Shown here: positions 25,410 through 35,683 of the stretch, one piece after another
Layout: each line of letters opens with the position of its first letter
How positions within the stretch are numbered: position 1 is the first letter of the stretch
Assembly (NCBI GenBank): GCA_032622095.1
Contig: CP136063.1
Location: 211,216,355 to 211,280,354 of the forward strand
DNA from: Siphonodentalium dalli
Lineage: Eukaryota > Mollusca > Scaphopoda > Gadilida > Siphonodentaliidae
Direction: 5' to 3'
DNA length: 64,000 nt
Program-made: the position numbers and the translations under genes
Notes under the pieces: model-generated
The model's database searches: none
What the model saw: the letters and a program-made list of their open reading frames with translations, nothing else
Told to the model about the DNA's origin: nothing

Positions 25410-25489
25410 TGTGAAGATAATGGCGTGCACGATTGGAGGATGTATGGGCACTCAATTCTACATGGGCCCATTTAAAACCAAGCAGCCAG
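25410..25489 (+). CDS. RPTP exon 4: last ectodomain strands
   Basis: The exon lies between ctatatttcag and ccag/gtaata, 80 bases; one base completes the codon split with exon 3 and one is left for exon 5. It encodes 26 whole residues including VKIMACTIGGCMGTQFYMGP, then FKTKQP. Together with exon 3 this gives the usual 'GTxYxVKxxACT...GPFKT' ending of an RPTP ectodomain. The exact phase fit on both sides is the main support, as the acceptor sequence is also present in the decayed copies upstream. Confidence 0.83.
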
Positions 25490-25869
25490 GTAATAAATTT
25501 GTGTAACCCTCTCTTTTCTAAATACTCATTGACAAGAAGTTTCCTTTGGAAATGTTCAGATAATAAGTTCAATAAACAACCATAGGTGGTTTGTTGAACA
25601 TATTATGTGAATATTTCCCACCAATTGATAGGAATCCTTAAACACTTTTATTATCTCTCCATCTGTTTGCTCATTGTTCCTGATAACCCCTCCAAAAGAA
25701 TAATTGGCCATTCCAATGTATAGGTTTATAACTGAATGGGACATTCTATTTAGTAAAGAAAGGGACCAATGGCTAGGGCCCTACGAATCGGGGATTTTTA
25801 TTTAAAATCAAATCTCAAATTGAATGGGTGAAATATTAGCCTGAAATTTTACAAAAACCCTGTGCCCAT

Positions 25870-26165
25870 GTGTCCCATATGGAGCCTCGCATCTATAATA
25901 GAATACAATATTGCCTAACAATATTTACCTTGACCTTGTAAACCAGTGCATTATCTTATATTTGCAAAGCTACATATGGGAGACTCGCATATATAAGAGA
26001 ATGCACTAGCACCTGATCTTTAATGCTGCACTAGCATAGCTCCTGTCAGAAATCTTTAACAAATCAAACACATCATACAGATTAACCCTTTCATGGTGTG
26101 AGCTCCGCTGGTGCAGCATTAACCCTTTCATGGTGTGAACTCCGCTGGTGCAGCATTAACCCCAG
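25870..26165. mobile_element. Fragments of the TTAACCCTTTCATGG MITE family
   Basis: Contains 'gcctcgcatctataat', 'gagactcgcatatataagag', and two adjacent copies of ttaaccctttcatggtgtg plus 'ctccgctggtgcagca' (26085 and about 26119). These match the segment at 24711 and, in the 'gcatatataagaga' core, the MITE at 28480. Likely overlapping or rearranged copies. Confidence 0.5.
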
Positions 26166-26365
26166 GGTTCACACGCATGTACTGGAAACTTGAATATACT
26201 GGAAAAAGCAAATTCAACTTTCCAGTACTGGAAATATACTTGAAAAACGATCTCCGGCCGATCGATACTGGAAAATCAGCCGATTTTATGTAGCACCTGT
26301 CACTGGCACCGGTTGTTATTTTTCGGAACACCGGTAAAACACAATGCGGTGCTTCCTGTTTGACC

Positions 26366-26850
26366 AAAAATAATTGAGATATGTCATTACAATGAATTGC
26401 ATTTTGTTCCTTACATATTTCTCTGTTAACTGATATCAAATTTGTAAATAAAATCCAAGATGGCTGCCAGAATATGGCTCAGAATTTGAGAAATTCGATT
26501 TTTTTCAACAATTTTTTCAGAAAAAAACACAAAACCAATCATAATATGTCACAAATATTTGAACATTATGACATTTATATGACCGCAACTAATCCTTCAA
26601 TATCATCTGACAAAAAAATCTGCAATCAACAACTTAGGGAGAAACAAAATGGCCGCCAGTGCGATCATCCTGCAACAGTCGGTACATTTCGCGATATTAC
26701 CTTATGTCCAGTTATATGAAGATTGTGGGTAAACCATTCGCTGTATTACATGTGGTGTATTCCTCGTACTTTTCTGGTGCCAATGATGCCAGTAAAGACC
26801 CAAAATGGCCACCATGATATGCCTTAATTTAGAGAACATGCCTGTTTTTT
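26366..26850 (+). repeat. Left arm of a long inverted repeat
   Basis: This arm is the reverse complement, with few differences, of 30231-30713. Landmarks: aatgaattgcattttgttcc, gttaactgatatcaaatttg, tcggtacatttcgcgatatt, and gccttaatttagagaacatg. The arms are about 485 bp and enclose 3.4 kb that includes the retrotransposon remnant, so the whole looks like a foldback-type element or an inverted pair of one repeat. Confidence 0.88.
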
Positions 26851-27719
26851 ACGTAATTTTGTTTATAGTTATATAGTCAGGTAGCGTGGTTTACCTAATA
26901 TGGAACCTGAGAGTTCTCAGGACTTATTTTTGTATGTATATGGACACAACTAAAGTAGAACTTTGAATGTTAACAAGAATCGTTTTGGTATCACATGACT
27001 TAATCCAAAATGGCAACAGGAGGGTGAACAATTTTCGCAAATTACCCCTAAGTTTATAGTTACATGATTGGGAAAAAACTATGAAATATTAAATTGAGGT
27101 AAATTGCTTTTTGTTCCTTATACCATTCCACGTATTGTATTATGCGTTCTGTTCAGTGAGTATAAAACCTCCTATCTACCCCGCCAACGCGGAGGAATCA
27201 GGCACCAGGGCCATTGAAAATAAATCATGTCACGAATGTGTGACAATTTTTATGTACAAGTTACAACAAGTAGCTCCAACCTCAACATTATTCATTATGA
27301 ACAGACGCCACGAGTAGCCTATGGTAAACAATACGGGCACCAACTCGTATTTATTAATCCTGATATCATCGGATTCAACATCTTCGTCGTTGGAGCTTTC
27401 AATGTTTCCCTCGACGAGCAAATCTTGGAGTGTTGGTGGAAGAATGCCACATTCGGACCACATTCGGACCATCGTCATCGGTCCATCCATTTTCCAATGG
27501 TGACAGAATAGTGTACTTATTCACATGACCAACACGGGAGTTCACACGTGTTGTGTGAGGCGTCAGCGACCTCTTATGTGGTGGCATTTTGGATAAGTCA
27601 AATTTTGATGACTTGGTGCCAATTAGTTCACCTTTACCAACCATCTATATTAGCATCAAAGATCTCACTGTGTCAACGTTCTTCGCTCTATAGGAAATCC
27701 AAGTCCACAAGGCGTCTTA
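26851..27719. other. Between inverted arm and retrotransposon; unrecognised
   Basis: A minus-strand open stretch (27644 down to 27230, in two frames) includes an acidic run, EGNIESSNDEDVESDD, of the kind found at the start of some transposase or DNA-binding proteins. The two frames meet at a local duplication, 'cattcggaccacattcgga', which may have shifted the frame. I do not recognise the product. It could be a decayed transposon gene. Confidence 0.3.
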
Positions 27720-28250
27720 TTACCATGCTCGGTATATGACTACCATAAAGTCTTGGTCAAAGATGATGACTGCTGAAAGACGGCATTCAGTACAAAACAC
27801 GGAAGCTGGGAATTTGTCAAAATACCTTTTGGGCTCTCAGGAAGCCCTTATACCTGGTTGAGGGTAATAAACCTGGTTTTCCAAGGCCTGAACTGGTCAG
27901 TAGCATTGTGCTAGCCCGACGACGTAGTTATTGGAGGTTTTTCAGTGTCTAATCATCTCCAGGAAGTAATACAGAGATTCCGTAAATATAACCTGAAATT
28001 AAAACCCCAAAAATGTGAGTTTTTCCAGCACAAAATTTAGTTTCTAGGAAGAATTGTCAGTCAGGATGGGGTTAAAACTGAATAACGAGTCCATATAAAC
28101 TGTTAAAAACTGGCCAACCCCATCAAGTACCAAGGAAGTAGAAAGCTTTTGTGGCCTGGTGATCTACCATCGGGCTTTTGTCAAAAGCTATGCCGAGATA
28201 GCTAGACCATTACAAGCCCTCACTGGAAAACAGCCATTCATATGGGGAAG
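27720..28250 (+). pseudogene. Retrotransposon reverse transcriptase remnant (Ty3/gypsy type)
   Basis: Scattered in-frame pieces match the reverse transcriptase of Ty3/gypsy elements: 'AFSTKHGSWEFVKIPFGLSG', then a decayed active-site box reading C-stop-P-D-D-V-V in place of the usual Y-x-D-D, then 'NLKLKPQKCEFFQHKI' followed by a stop, and finally 'AEIARPLQALTGKQPF' of the connection region. At least three stops and one frame change are present, so no enzyme can be made. No gag or LTR was recognised. Confidence 0.85.
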
Positions 28251-28288
28251 AACAGCAGGAGGCCTTTGGTACACTCAAGACCTCTCTG

Positions 28289-28860
28289 GTGTCTCCTCCA
28301 GTCTTGGCACTACCCAACAGCGAAGACTCCTTTGTCCTGGATTGCGATGCTAGTGGGTGGGCCGTCGAGATCATTGGGGATGAAGAACGTGTGATTTCCC
28401 ATGGTAGGTTTATCCTTACACCCAAGCAAAGCCAGTATTGCACAAGCCGGAAAGAACTCCTGGCTGTCATAAGGTTTAACCCTTTGAGTGCCAGGGGCCG
28501 ATCTCATCGGCCCTAAACCTACAAAATAAGTCTGTTAAAGAATATAAGAATAAATTATTAAAATTGTAAAAAATTGTAACAAAAAAAACAATAATTGTTA
28601 GGCCAATGCATTCTCTTATATATGCGAGGCGACCTATGGTCGACTCGCATATATAAGAATGCATTGGCACAGGGTATATGGGTTGATACAAAAATCGACC
28701 TGGCACTCAAAGGGTTAACCGGCAATTCCGTCACTACATTTTGGGCAAGCCCTTCCTTCTAAGGACGGATCATCGCAGCCTCAAATGGTTGATGGGTTTC
28801 AAGAGCCCCCAGGGTCAAATAGCTAGACCGGGTAATAAGCATGTATACGCTGACACCCTC
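28289..28860 (+). pseudogene. Retrotransposon RNase H remnant split by a MITE
   Basis: The first part (28289-28475) reads 'FVLDCDASGWAVEII' and 'YCTSRKELLAVI', the usual D and E region of gypsy RNase H. The second part (from 28719) reads 'HYILGKPFLLRTDHRSLKWL', the next catalytic D region. Between them lies a 235-bp TTAA-flanked element. The two halves are in the same reading frame on either side of one TTAA, so the insertion was into a then-intact domain. After 'HVYADTLSRIP' (28848-28868), the usual end of RNase H, a piece before it seems deleted. Confidence 0.87.
28480..28714. mobile_element. 235-bp TTAA MITE (piggyBac-like) inside RNase H
   Basis: TTAA lies at 28476-28479 and 28715-28718. 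The ends are ccctttgagtgccagg and cctggcactcaaaggg, a perfect 16-base inverted repeat, followed by 'ggccgat'/'atcgac'. The middle has a hairpin, 'tatatgcgaggcgacctatg' facing 'gactcgcatatata'. TTAA duplication and CCCTTT ends fit the piggyBac superfamily. The interrupted retrotransposon frame gives independent proof of both edges. Confidence 0.9.
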
Positions 28861-28868
28861 TCCCGAAT

Positions 28869-29380
28869 ACCAACTGAGGTCACTTGCCAGCAGTATACCG
28901 CGGGCTGTGATCTTGACAAGTTGCCATGCAAGAGCTGCAAATACTGTCAGCGTCTCCAGCGAAACCAGGCTAGATTTGAAGAGGAAGTTGATAACATTGT
29001 GGCTTTAGCCCAGGGGTTATGGGAGTTTGTAACTTAGAAAGACCAAGTGACTCCATCTATCTCAATGGTAACCTCCACTAATTACTCAGGTGAGGAATGC
29101 TGGCAAGATGGATTCCAAGGGCTGCCTTGGGACCCAGGAGGCGACTGGTCGGATTGCGAGCCATGTACTGTTTGTGTCTGCCCAGACACCGGATGGATGC
29201 ACTCAAACTTGGACTTTCATTACCACCATGTACATTAGACAAAGGTAAATGTGAGACAAGTTACAAGTTCAGATCCCGACCTAAGCTTGGCCGAGATTTG
29301 TGATAGTAAATGAATTACTGTATAAGATAAAATAGAAATTGGGAGCAGGTTTTAGTCATTCTCAGCCAATTTGCGGCTGA
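28869..29380 (+). pseudogene. Retrotransposon linker region, decayed
   Basis: The frame from the RNase H continues to a stop at 29035 with 'CKSCKYCQRLQRNQARFEEE', a cysteine-rich linker. From 29041 a short frame, 'GEECWQDGFQGLPWDPGGDW', is of the sort seen between RNase H and integrase in some invertebrate gypsy elements. No stretch is intact. Confidence 0.6.
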
Positions 29381-30189
29381 GATCTTGGCTATGGCTCATG
29401 ATATACCCGCTTCTGGTCATCAGGGAGTGGTGCATACCAAAGCTAGGGCCAAAAAGTACTTCTATGAATGGAATTACTCAAGACATTGAATGATTCATAG
29501 GGGTGTGCCCCAATGCAATCAAGGGAAGAAACCATTGAGGTATGCCAAATGGGAAATGCAAACCTTCCATGCGGGTAATCCAATGGAAAGAGTGCACCTG
29601 GATTTCCTGTGACCATTGCCACTAAGTGAACAGGATGACAAATACATTCTGGTGATCACGGATCAGTTTACTAAGTGGGTGGAGTGTATTCCCGTTCCTG
29701 ATCAGACCACAGAAACGATGGCATGTGCGGCATGTAAATGAATTCTTTGCACGCTTCGGATGCCCCTTGCAAATTTTGATGGACCAGGGCCCATGTTTTG
29801 AAAGTAAACTTTTCTGTGCGATCTGCGAGTTACTCCAGATACATAAAACCCGAACGACCCCTTATCGACCTTCGGCAAATGGCCAGGTGGAACGTCAAAA
29901 CCGGACCCTGATGAATGCGGTCCAATGAATCGTTAACAAAAACTAACGAAACTGGGAAATATTCCTTCCCCAAATAGCGGGCGCGCTAGGATCATCAGTG
30001 CACAAACTTACTGGCCAAACCCCAAATAAACTTATGTTGGGACGTGAAGTTAATCACCCAGTAGACTTGGTGTTTAATTTTTCGAAAGAAACTCAGACTA
30101 AAACTGATACTGGTCAATACCTGAAAGACCTTGAACAAGAAATGAAGCGGGCCCATGAAATTGCCCGGGAACATTTAAAAACTACTTAA
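29381..30189 (+). pseudogene. Retrotransposon integrase remnant
   Basis: Pieces of the zinc-binding N-terminus (HQGVVHTKARAKKYF and a later Cys region), then 'MERVHLDFL' plus a stop, 'DKYILVITDQFTKWVECIPV', a frame change near 29720, 'NEFFARFGCPLQILMDQGP', 'TTPYRPSANGQVERQNRTLM', stops, and 'LTGQTPNKLMLGREVNHPVD'. These are, in order, the two aspartate regions and the glutamate region (D, D, E) of a Ty3/gypsy integrase core and its C-terminal part. Several stops and a frameshift make it non-functional. The frame ends at 30189 close to the right inverted arm; no 3' LTR was seen. Confidence 0.87.
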
Positions 30190-30230
30190 AAACAATACTT
30201 AAGTATTATTTATAATAGGATCTCTGTAAA

Positions 30231-30713
30231 GAAAACATGCATGTTCTCTAAATTAAGGCATATCATAGCGGCCATTTTGGGATTTACTGGCATCATTGAC
30301 ACCAGAAAAGTACGAGGAATACACCACATGTAATACAGCGCATGGCTTACCCACAATCTTCATATAACTGGACATAGTGTAATATCGCGAAATGTACCGA
30401 CTGTTGCGGGTGATCGCAATGGTGGCCATTTTGTTTTCTCCCTAAGTTGTCGATTGCAGATTTTTTTGTCAGATGATATTGAAGGATTAGTTGCGGTCAT
30501 ATAAACGTCATAATGTTCAAATATTTGTGTCATATTGTGATTGGTTTTGTGTTTTTTTCTGAAAAAATTGTTGAAAACAAATCGAAATTCTCAAATTCTG
30601 AGCCTTATTCTGGTGGCCATCTTGGATTTTGATTTACAAATTTGACATCAGTTAACGTAGAAATATATAAGGAACCAAATGCAATTCATTGCAATATCAT
30701 AACTCAATTGGTT
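30231..30713 (-). repeat. Right arm of the long inverted repeat
   Basis: Reverse complement of the arm at 26366-26850. It begins 'catgttctctaaattaaggc' and passes 'gtaatatcgcgaaatgtacc'. Confidence 0.88.
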
Positions 30714-31100
30714 TTTCCACAATCGTCATATAAACAGACATAGGGTAATATCGCGAAATGTACCGACTGTTGCGGGTGATCGCACTGGTGGCCATTTTGT
30801 TTTCTTCCTGAGTTGTCGATTACAGATTTTTTTTTCCGATAATATTGAAGAATTACTTGCGGTCATATAAACGTCATAATGTTCAAATATTTTTGTCATA
30901 TTGTGATTAGTTTTGTGTTTTTTCTGAAAAAATTGGGAAAAAAATTCTAATTTATCAAATTCTGGGCCATATTCTGGCAGCCATCTTGGATTTTTATTTA
31001 CAAATTTGATATCAGTTAACAGAGAAATATGTAAGGAACAAAATGCAATTCATTGTAATGACATATCTCAATTATTTTTTCCACAATCGTCATATACATA
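30714..31100 (-). repeat. Second, partial copy of the right arm
   Basis: The sequence from 'ccacaatcgtcatataaac' repeats most of 30350-30713 once more in the same direction, ending 'acatatctcaattatttttt', which is in places closer to the left arm than the first right-arm copy is. The right side thus has two tandem arms against one on the left. Confidence 0.8.
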
Positions 31101-31269
31101 GGGTAAAATCGCGAAATTTTCTGACCCTCATGGGCGCCATCTTGGATTACATCATATGCGGCCAGGTTGATTTCTTGTTAACATCCGGAATTCTACTCTA
31201 GAGGCATCCAGGTACATAAAAAAATCGGTCCGGAGGAGTCCTGGGGGTTCCATAGGGGGTGTACCTAGC

Positions 31270-32005
31270 TGCCCGACTAATTATGTTATTCTGTTCACTT
31301 TTTTCGTTTCCGGATGATGTTACTTTAGTAAGTCTGAACTGAATGAAATAAATTTGGTAATTGGGTTTACTAACACAAAATACAGGCCAAGTTTAAATCA
31401 GGATTCCGCAACCAATTTTCACCAGAGTTACAGCCCTTTTTGTTGAAATTTTCACTCAATTTTCATTTCCAGATGATAACTTTATTAAGTCTGAACTGAA
31501 TAGAATGAAATTTGGTATGTGGGTTTACGAGCACAAAATACAGGTCAAGTTTAAATCAGGGTTCCGTCCGCCTATTTTTTCCGGAGTTATGGTCCTTGTC
31601 GACTTAGAATTTGCCAATTATGTTGGTTTCCGGATGATAAATTTAGTTTTAGTTGTCTGACTGTTTTCAAATGTAGTATGTGGACTAGCCACATGAAAAC
31701 ACAGGTGATGTTCAAAGTTGGATTCGTTCTGTTCATTTTTGCCGGTTATGATCCCTGTCGACTTCATGATTTTGGTTAACGGATGATAACTTTAGTTTTA
31801 ATTATCTGATTGTTTTCAAATTCGGTATATGGATTACTCATATGAAAATATAGGTCAAGTTCGAATTAGGGTTCCGACCGCCAATTGCAACTGGAGTTAT
31901 GGTCCTTTTTTACTTGTAATTTGACTATTTTGGTTTCCTGGTGATAGCTTTAGTTATAATTATAATTGTTTTCAAATTTGGCATGTGGATTACTCGTTGT
32001 GGCCG
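31270..32005. repeat. About 137-bp tandem repeats of the 'gagttatggyccttt' type
   Basis: Four to five degraded copies, each with 'tttccrgatgataactttag', 'tttcaaattyggtatgtgg', 'aaatacaggtcaagttyaaa' and 'ggagttatggtcctt'. The phrases are the same as inside the GCCCCCGAC elements at 18956 and 41598, so this is probably an older, end-less relative. It ends 250 bases before the transmembrane exon. Confidence 0.75.
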
Positions 32006-32254
32006 TTAATAGTGAACTATTGCCAGGTGAAATTGTTTGAACTATTACCCGTCTGATGATGTCATGGTTGGTGCATGTCGATAATTATGTCATACATAAT
32101 ATAATAGCTATTGACTGTCCTGCATCCAATCAAAAGACAGTATGACCCACTGTGAACTCTACACATAGAATGCTACAAACTGCTGATGCTACATAAACAC
32201 TTGACTGTAGCTACTACCTGCCTACTGACCTCTTTGAAATTTATTTCATTTCAG

Positions 32255-32387
32255 ATGTTAATGGTCCTGCTGATGACAGTGGTCCGCCCATCGCTGCTAT
32301 AGTTGCACCTATAGTAGTTATAGTAATTTTGGTTATTATAGCTATTGGCGCTATTATTTTCATAAGGAGAAGGAAACAAAACAACAA
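32255..32387 (+). CDS. RPTP exon 5: transmembrane segment
   Basis: The exon lies between atttcatttcag and acaa/gtaagt, 133 bases, phases matching exons 4 and 6. It encodes 43 whole residues: a short acidic/proline stalk (VNGPADDSGPP), a hydrophobic run that includes AIVAPIVVIVILVIIAIGAI, then 'IFIRRRKQNN'. One membrane pass followed at once by arginines and lysine gives a type I orientation with the following exons in the cytoplasm. The position, between a fibronectin-III-like ectodomain and a phosphatase-domain start, fits an RPTP. Confidence 0.92.
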
Positions 32388-32597
32388 GTAAGTTAACATT
32401 TTCTATACAATTTGGGAAACACTCTGTAAGCTGGTTAGTATCGTTAACTAGTAACTGTGCTATTTATTTTCTGTTGTGGAAAATCAAATTATTTAACATG
32501 GTAGGGGTGAGCAGCGATGTTTCTTAAATTTGGGTTGAAAACAATCAACCAGTGAAATATTTGCTTATCGGAAAACTTGTTCCAATCAATCTTAAGT

Positions 32598-32713
32598 ACA
32601 GTAATGCCCTAATTAATCAACTGCTTAACCACAGCAGAATTATGGGTAAATTTTCAGGATTTAGTCGGAAATATGGCTTGTTGCCATTCATCGGAAAGCT
32701 CTCAGGGAGATAT
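32598..32713. mobile_element. Palindromic MITE, left half
   Basis: Starts tacagtaatgccctaatta and continues 'aaccacagcagaattatggg', 'tttagtcggaaatatggctt', 'ccattcatcggaaagctctc', matching the left half of the full palindrome at 58691. The right half is missing, but its last ~25 bases (tcgattaattagggcattac) occur at 33673-33696, after the minisatellite and TIR element that follow. Confidence 0.8.
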
Positions 32714-32826
32714 GTATGGTGGTAGGGTAATAAGGTAATGTATGCCATTTACCATGATTCCTGTGTGTATGGTGGTAGGGTAATAAGGTAATGCATGCCA
32801 TTTACCATGATTACTGTGTGTATGGT

Positions 32827-32970
32827 GTATATGTAAAGGTTCGAGGAGAGCTTATATATGTAAAGGTTCGAGGGGAGCTTATATATGTAAAGGTTCGAGG
32901 AGAGCTTATATATGTAAAGGTTCATGGAGAGCTTATATATGTAAAGGTTCATGGAGAGCTTATATATGTA
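32827..32970 (+). repeat. 27-bp minisatellite
   Basis: Five copies of a 27-base unit 'tatatatgtaaaggttc' plus 'gaggagagct' (later copies 'atggagagct'). Since 27 is divisible by three it gives chance open frames on both strands with nine-residue repeats (YVKVRGELI); I see no reason to call these genes. A TIR element interrupts the last copy. Confidence 0.92.
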
Positions 32971-33667
32971 AGGCCAAAAAAAAAAAAGGTTTTGGTTCTC
33001 AGGCACCGCCGCATTGAATAAAAAGGGCCGCATTAGGCCTTTTTATTGCAATGCCCGATGTTACGACAAAAAAAATGACGAAAAAAAAAAAAAAAATTTA
33101 AAAATTGTTTTTTTTTTTTTTTTTGGGGATTTAATCAACATGTCCATAGCAGATATGTGTTGAATATTAGTGTGCATTGAGCTCTAACATGTAATGTGTT
33201 AAAAAGTGACTTGCAGGCTTACAACATAAAGTAGATGACTACAATTAAGAAAATGATTAGCTGATCCTCATGCTCTTCTTACAATTAGTCATTGTGAACA
33301 ACTTACACTAATTGTAACTTTATACAATTGAAAGGCACAGGACTAAATTCAGGATCACATATTAGAATGGGGAGTTATCAGTTTTTAGACAACAATAACA
33401 GTAGTTAATGTCAGGGGCATTATATATTGTTAGGTAATCCCAGTCATACACTGGTAGTACAATAATGTCATTTTTATATAAGACTAAATGAGTTTATATG
33501 CATAACAGTTCCCTCTACCTTTCTGGTTATTACTAGACAGAGGAAGGTATCTTTGTCCATGCTTACTATGCGCAGAAAAAAATAAAAAATAAAAATAAAA
33601 CCCTCCCTCCCTCATTGATTTGAAAAAAAAATTGCCCGAGAACCAAAACACTTTTTTTTTTTGGCCT
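32971..33667. mobile_element. AGGCC-TIR element, short copy (697 bp)
   Basis: Ends are aggccaaaaaaaaaaaaggt then tttggttctcaggca, and tgcccgagaaccaaaacac then tttttttttggcct: inverted repeats of about 35 bases. The element splits a copy of the 27-bp minisatellite: 'tatatatgta' on the left and 'taaaggttcg' on the right rebuild the unit with TA duplicated, which proves a TA target duplication. The interior is AT-rich and non-coding. TA duplication suggests a Tc1/mariner-like source. Confidence 0.85.
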
Positions 33668-33929
33668 AAAGGTTCGATTAATTAGGGCATTACTGTAGAT
33701 TAAGTCTTCTAAATGTGGGAGGAGTGACCTGATATACCATGCCCTTTGGTATTCTTACATTTATGTGGCACTCGGTGAAGGTGTTGTGCCAACCAGTCAC
33801 CATTCTAATCTGGTTAAGTTTGCGTCATTCTAGCGTAGCCAGAATTTAACTCTCTGTACTCTGTTCGAATATTAGCGATACTTTAATAGTAATGGCTTTA
33901 TCATTGGTGAAGAGATAAACGAGCAATTG

Positions 33930-34250
33930 TTAATGGTGTAATCACTTATTTAGCATGGACTCATGTAACGAGTCAAAACGAACCATTCAACATGTATGTT
34001 GATTACTAATGGTGAAATCTCTCCTTTATCATGTCTCGTGTAACAAGTCAAACAAACCATTTAACATGTATGTTGATTACTAACGGTGAAATCTCTCCTT
34101 TATCATGTCTCGTGTAACAAGTCAAACAAACCATTCAACGTGTATATTGGTTATTGTATGTTGATTATTAACAAGGTATAATCTCTCCTTTCTCTGTCTC
34201 ATATAACTAGTCATACCAAACCATTCAAACATTTATTTTGATCAAATAAT
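33930..34250 (+). repeat. 74-90 bp tandem repeat abutting exon 6
   Basis: Four copies with 'ggtgaaatctctcctttatc', 'atgtctcgtgtaacaagtca' and 'aaaccattcaacatgtatg'. The landmark ggtgaaatct (or variant) lies at about 33935, 34011, 34085 and 34175. The last copy ends about ten bases before the exon 6 acceptor. Confidence 0.88.
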
Positions 34251-34259
34251 TTATTTAAG

Positions 34260-34330
34260 GAGAAAGACAAAGACTGCAGTTATATATGAGAACCAGCCAC
34301 TTGATATGCAGAAAACAACAATACGTGAAG
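34260..34330 (+). CDS. RPTP exon 6: juxtamembrane, YEN motif
   Basis: The exon lies between taatttatttaag and tgaag/gtaatg, 71 bases, phases matching. It encodes 23 whole residues, RKTKTAVIYENQPLDMQKTT and then IRE. The segment VIYENQ is a tyrosine followed by E and N: pY-x-N is the known binding pattern of the Grb2 SH2 domain. The acceptor is AAG rather than the commoner CAG. In the cell the segment would lie just under the membrane. Confidence 0.82.
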
Positions 34331-34936
34331 GTAATGCTCAATATCCTCACGTCCTATTCCTGTACCTATAACACATATTGTAGTATTTATATTATAGCAT
34401 GTTTATATTAAGTCACTGGCTAGATAGGCCCTTAATCTTCAAGTTCAATAAGTCACTCAGTATTTAAGCATAATATCAGTCACTCAGTATTTAAGCCTGA
34501 TATCACTTCATGCAAATCATATATAATATAATTTCCTCTTTCATGTAAATTATTATATAGTAGCCTACCATGTAGGACCATTAATGCCTTATCCTATATC
34601 TGATGACTGTTGGACATGAAGATTAAGCAAGTTGTATCACTTTTATTTCACCAATCAACATCAATCAATACTTTCTCATATGTTCTGTTTATCTATTTGT
34701 TTGCTTGTTTGTTTGTCTGTTTATCTAAATTACTCTACCTGTGAAGGTGACTTGATTGTCAATAAACTTATCTTATTCCTTAACTGGTTCGCTAATAAAT
34801 ATCTTACATACACTGCATATATATATATTTCAATAAACAGAAAATAATTGAATGTTATGCTTGGAGTAGATAATTTACTACATTTCCACTCTTTTCTCAA
34901 ATTTGCCCCCCACATTTATACATTTGTGATTATGTT

Positions 34937-35655
34937 ATGAGTCTGAATGTCTCATTATGCTATGTTATGAGCCTGGATGTCTCCTTAGGCTATGGTTATG
35001 AGCCTGGATGTCTCATTAGGCTATTGTTATGGGCCTGGATGTCAGTAGGCTATGTTATGAGCCTGGATGTCCTATTAGGCTATGGTTATGAGCTTGGATG
35101 TCTCATTAGGCTATTGTTATGGGCCTGGATGTCAGTAGGCTATGTTATGAGCCTGGATGTCTCATTAGGCTATGGTTATGGGCCTGGATGTCTCATTAGG
35201 CTATGTTTATGAGCCTGGATGTCTCATTAGGCATGGTTATGGGCCTGGATGTCTCATTAGGGTATGGTTATGGGCCTGGATGTCTCATTAGGCTATGTTA
35301 TGAGTCTGGATGTCTCATTAGGCTATGGTTATTGGCCTGGATGTCTCATTAGGCTATGGTTATGAGCCTGGATGTCTCATTAGGCTATGGTTATGGGCCT
35401 GGATGTCTCATTAGGCTATTGTTATGGGCCTGGATGTCTCATTAGGCTATGGTTATGAGCCTGGATGTCTCATTAGGCTATGGTTATGGGCCTGGATGTC
35501 TCATTAGGCTATTGTTATGGGCCTGGATGTCTCATTAGGATATTGTTATGGGCCTGGATGTCTCATTAGGCTATTGTTATGGTTCTGGATGTCTCATTAG
35601 GCTATTGTTATGGGCCTGGATGTCTCATTAGATTAGGCTATGGTTATGAGCCTGT
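34937..35655 (+). repeat. 31-bp minisatellite abutting exon 7
   Basis: About 23 copies of a unit 'ggctatggttatgrgcc' plus 'tggatgtctcatta' with small indels. The last copy ends 28 bases before the exon 7 start. An open frame through the first copies is a repeat artefact. Confidence 0.93.
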
Positions 35656-35683
35656 TTTATTGTTCAGTTTAAATATTATACAG

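Noticed and set aside
32791-33033. Repeat protein genes (YVKVRGELI on +, NLYIYKLSS on -)
   Set aside because: Both are translations of a 27-bp minisatellite, whose length is a multiple of three; one runs into a transposon end.
34937-35212. Repetitive 91-residue protein
   Set aside because: It follows the 31-bp minisatellite between two RPTP exons and breaks as the unit's register shifts.
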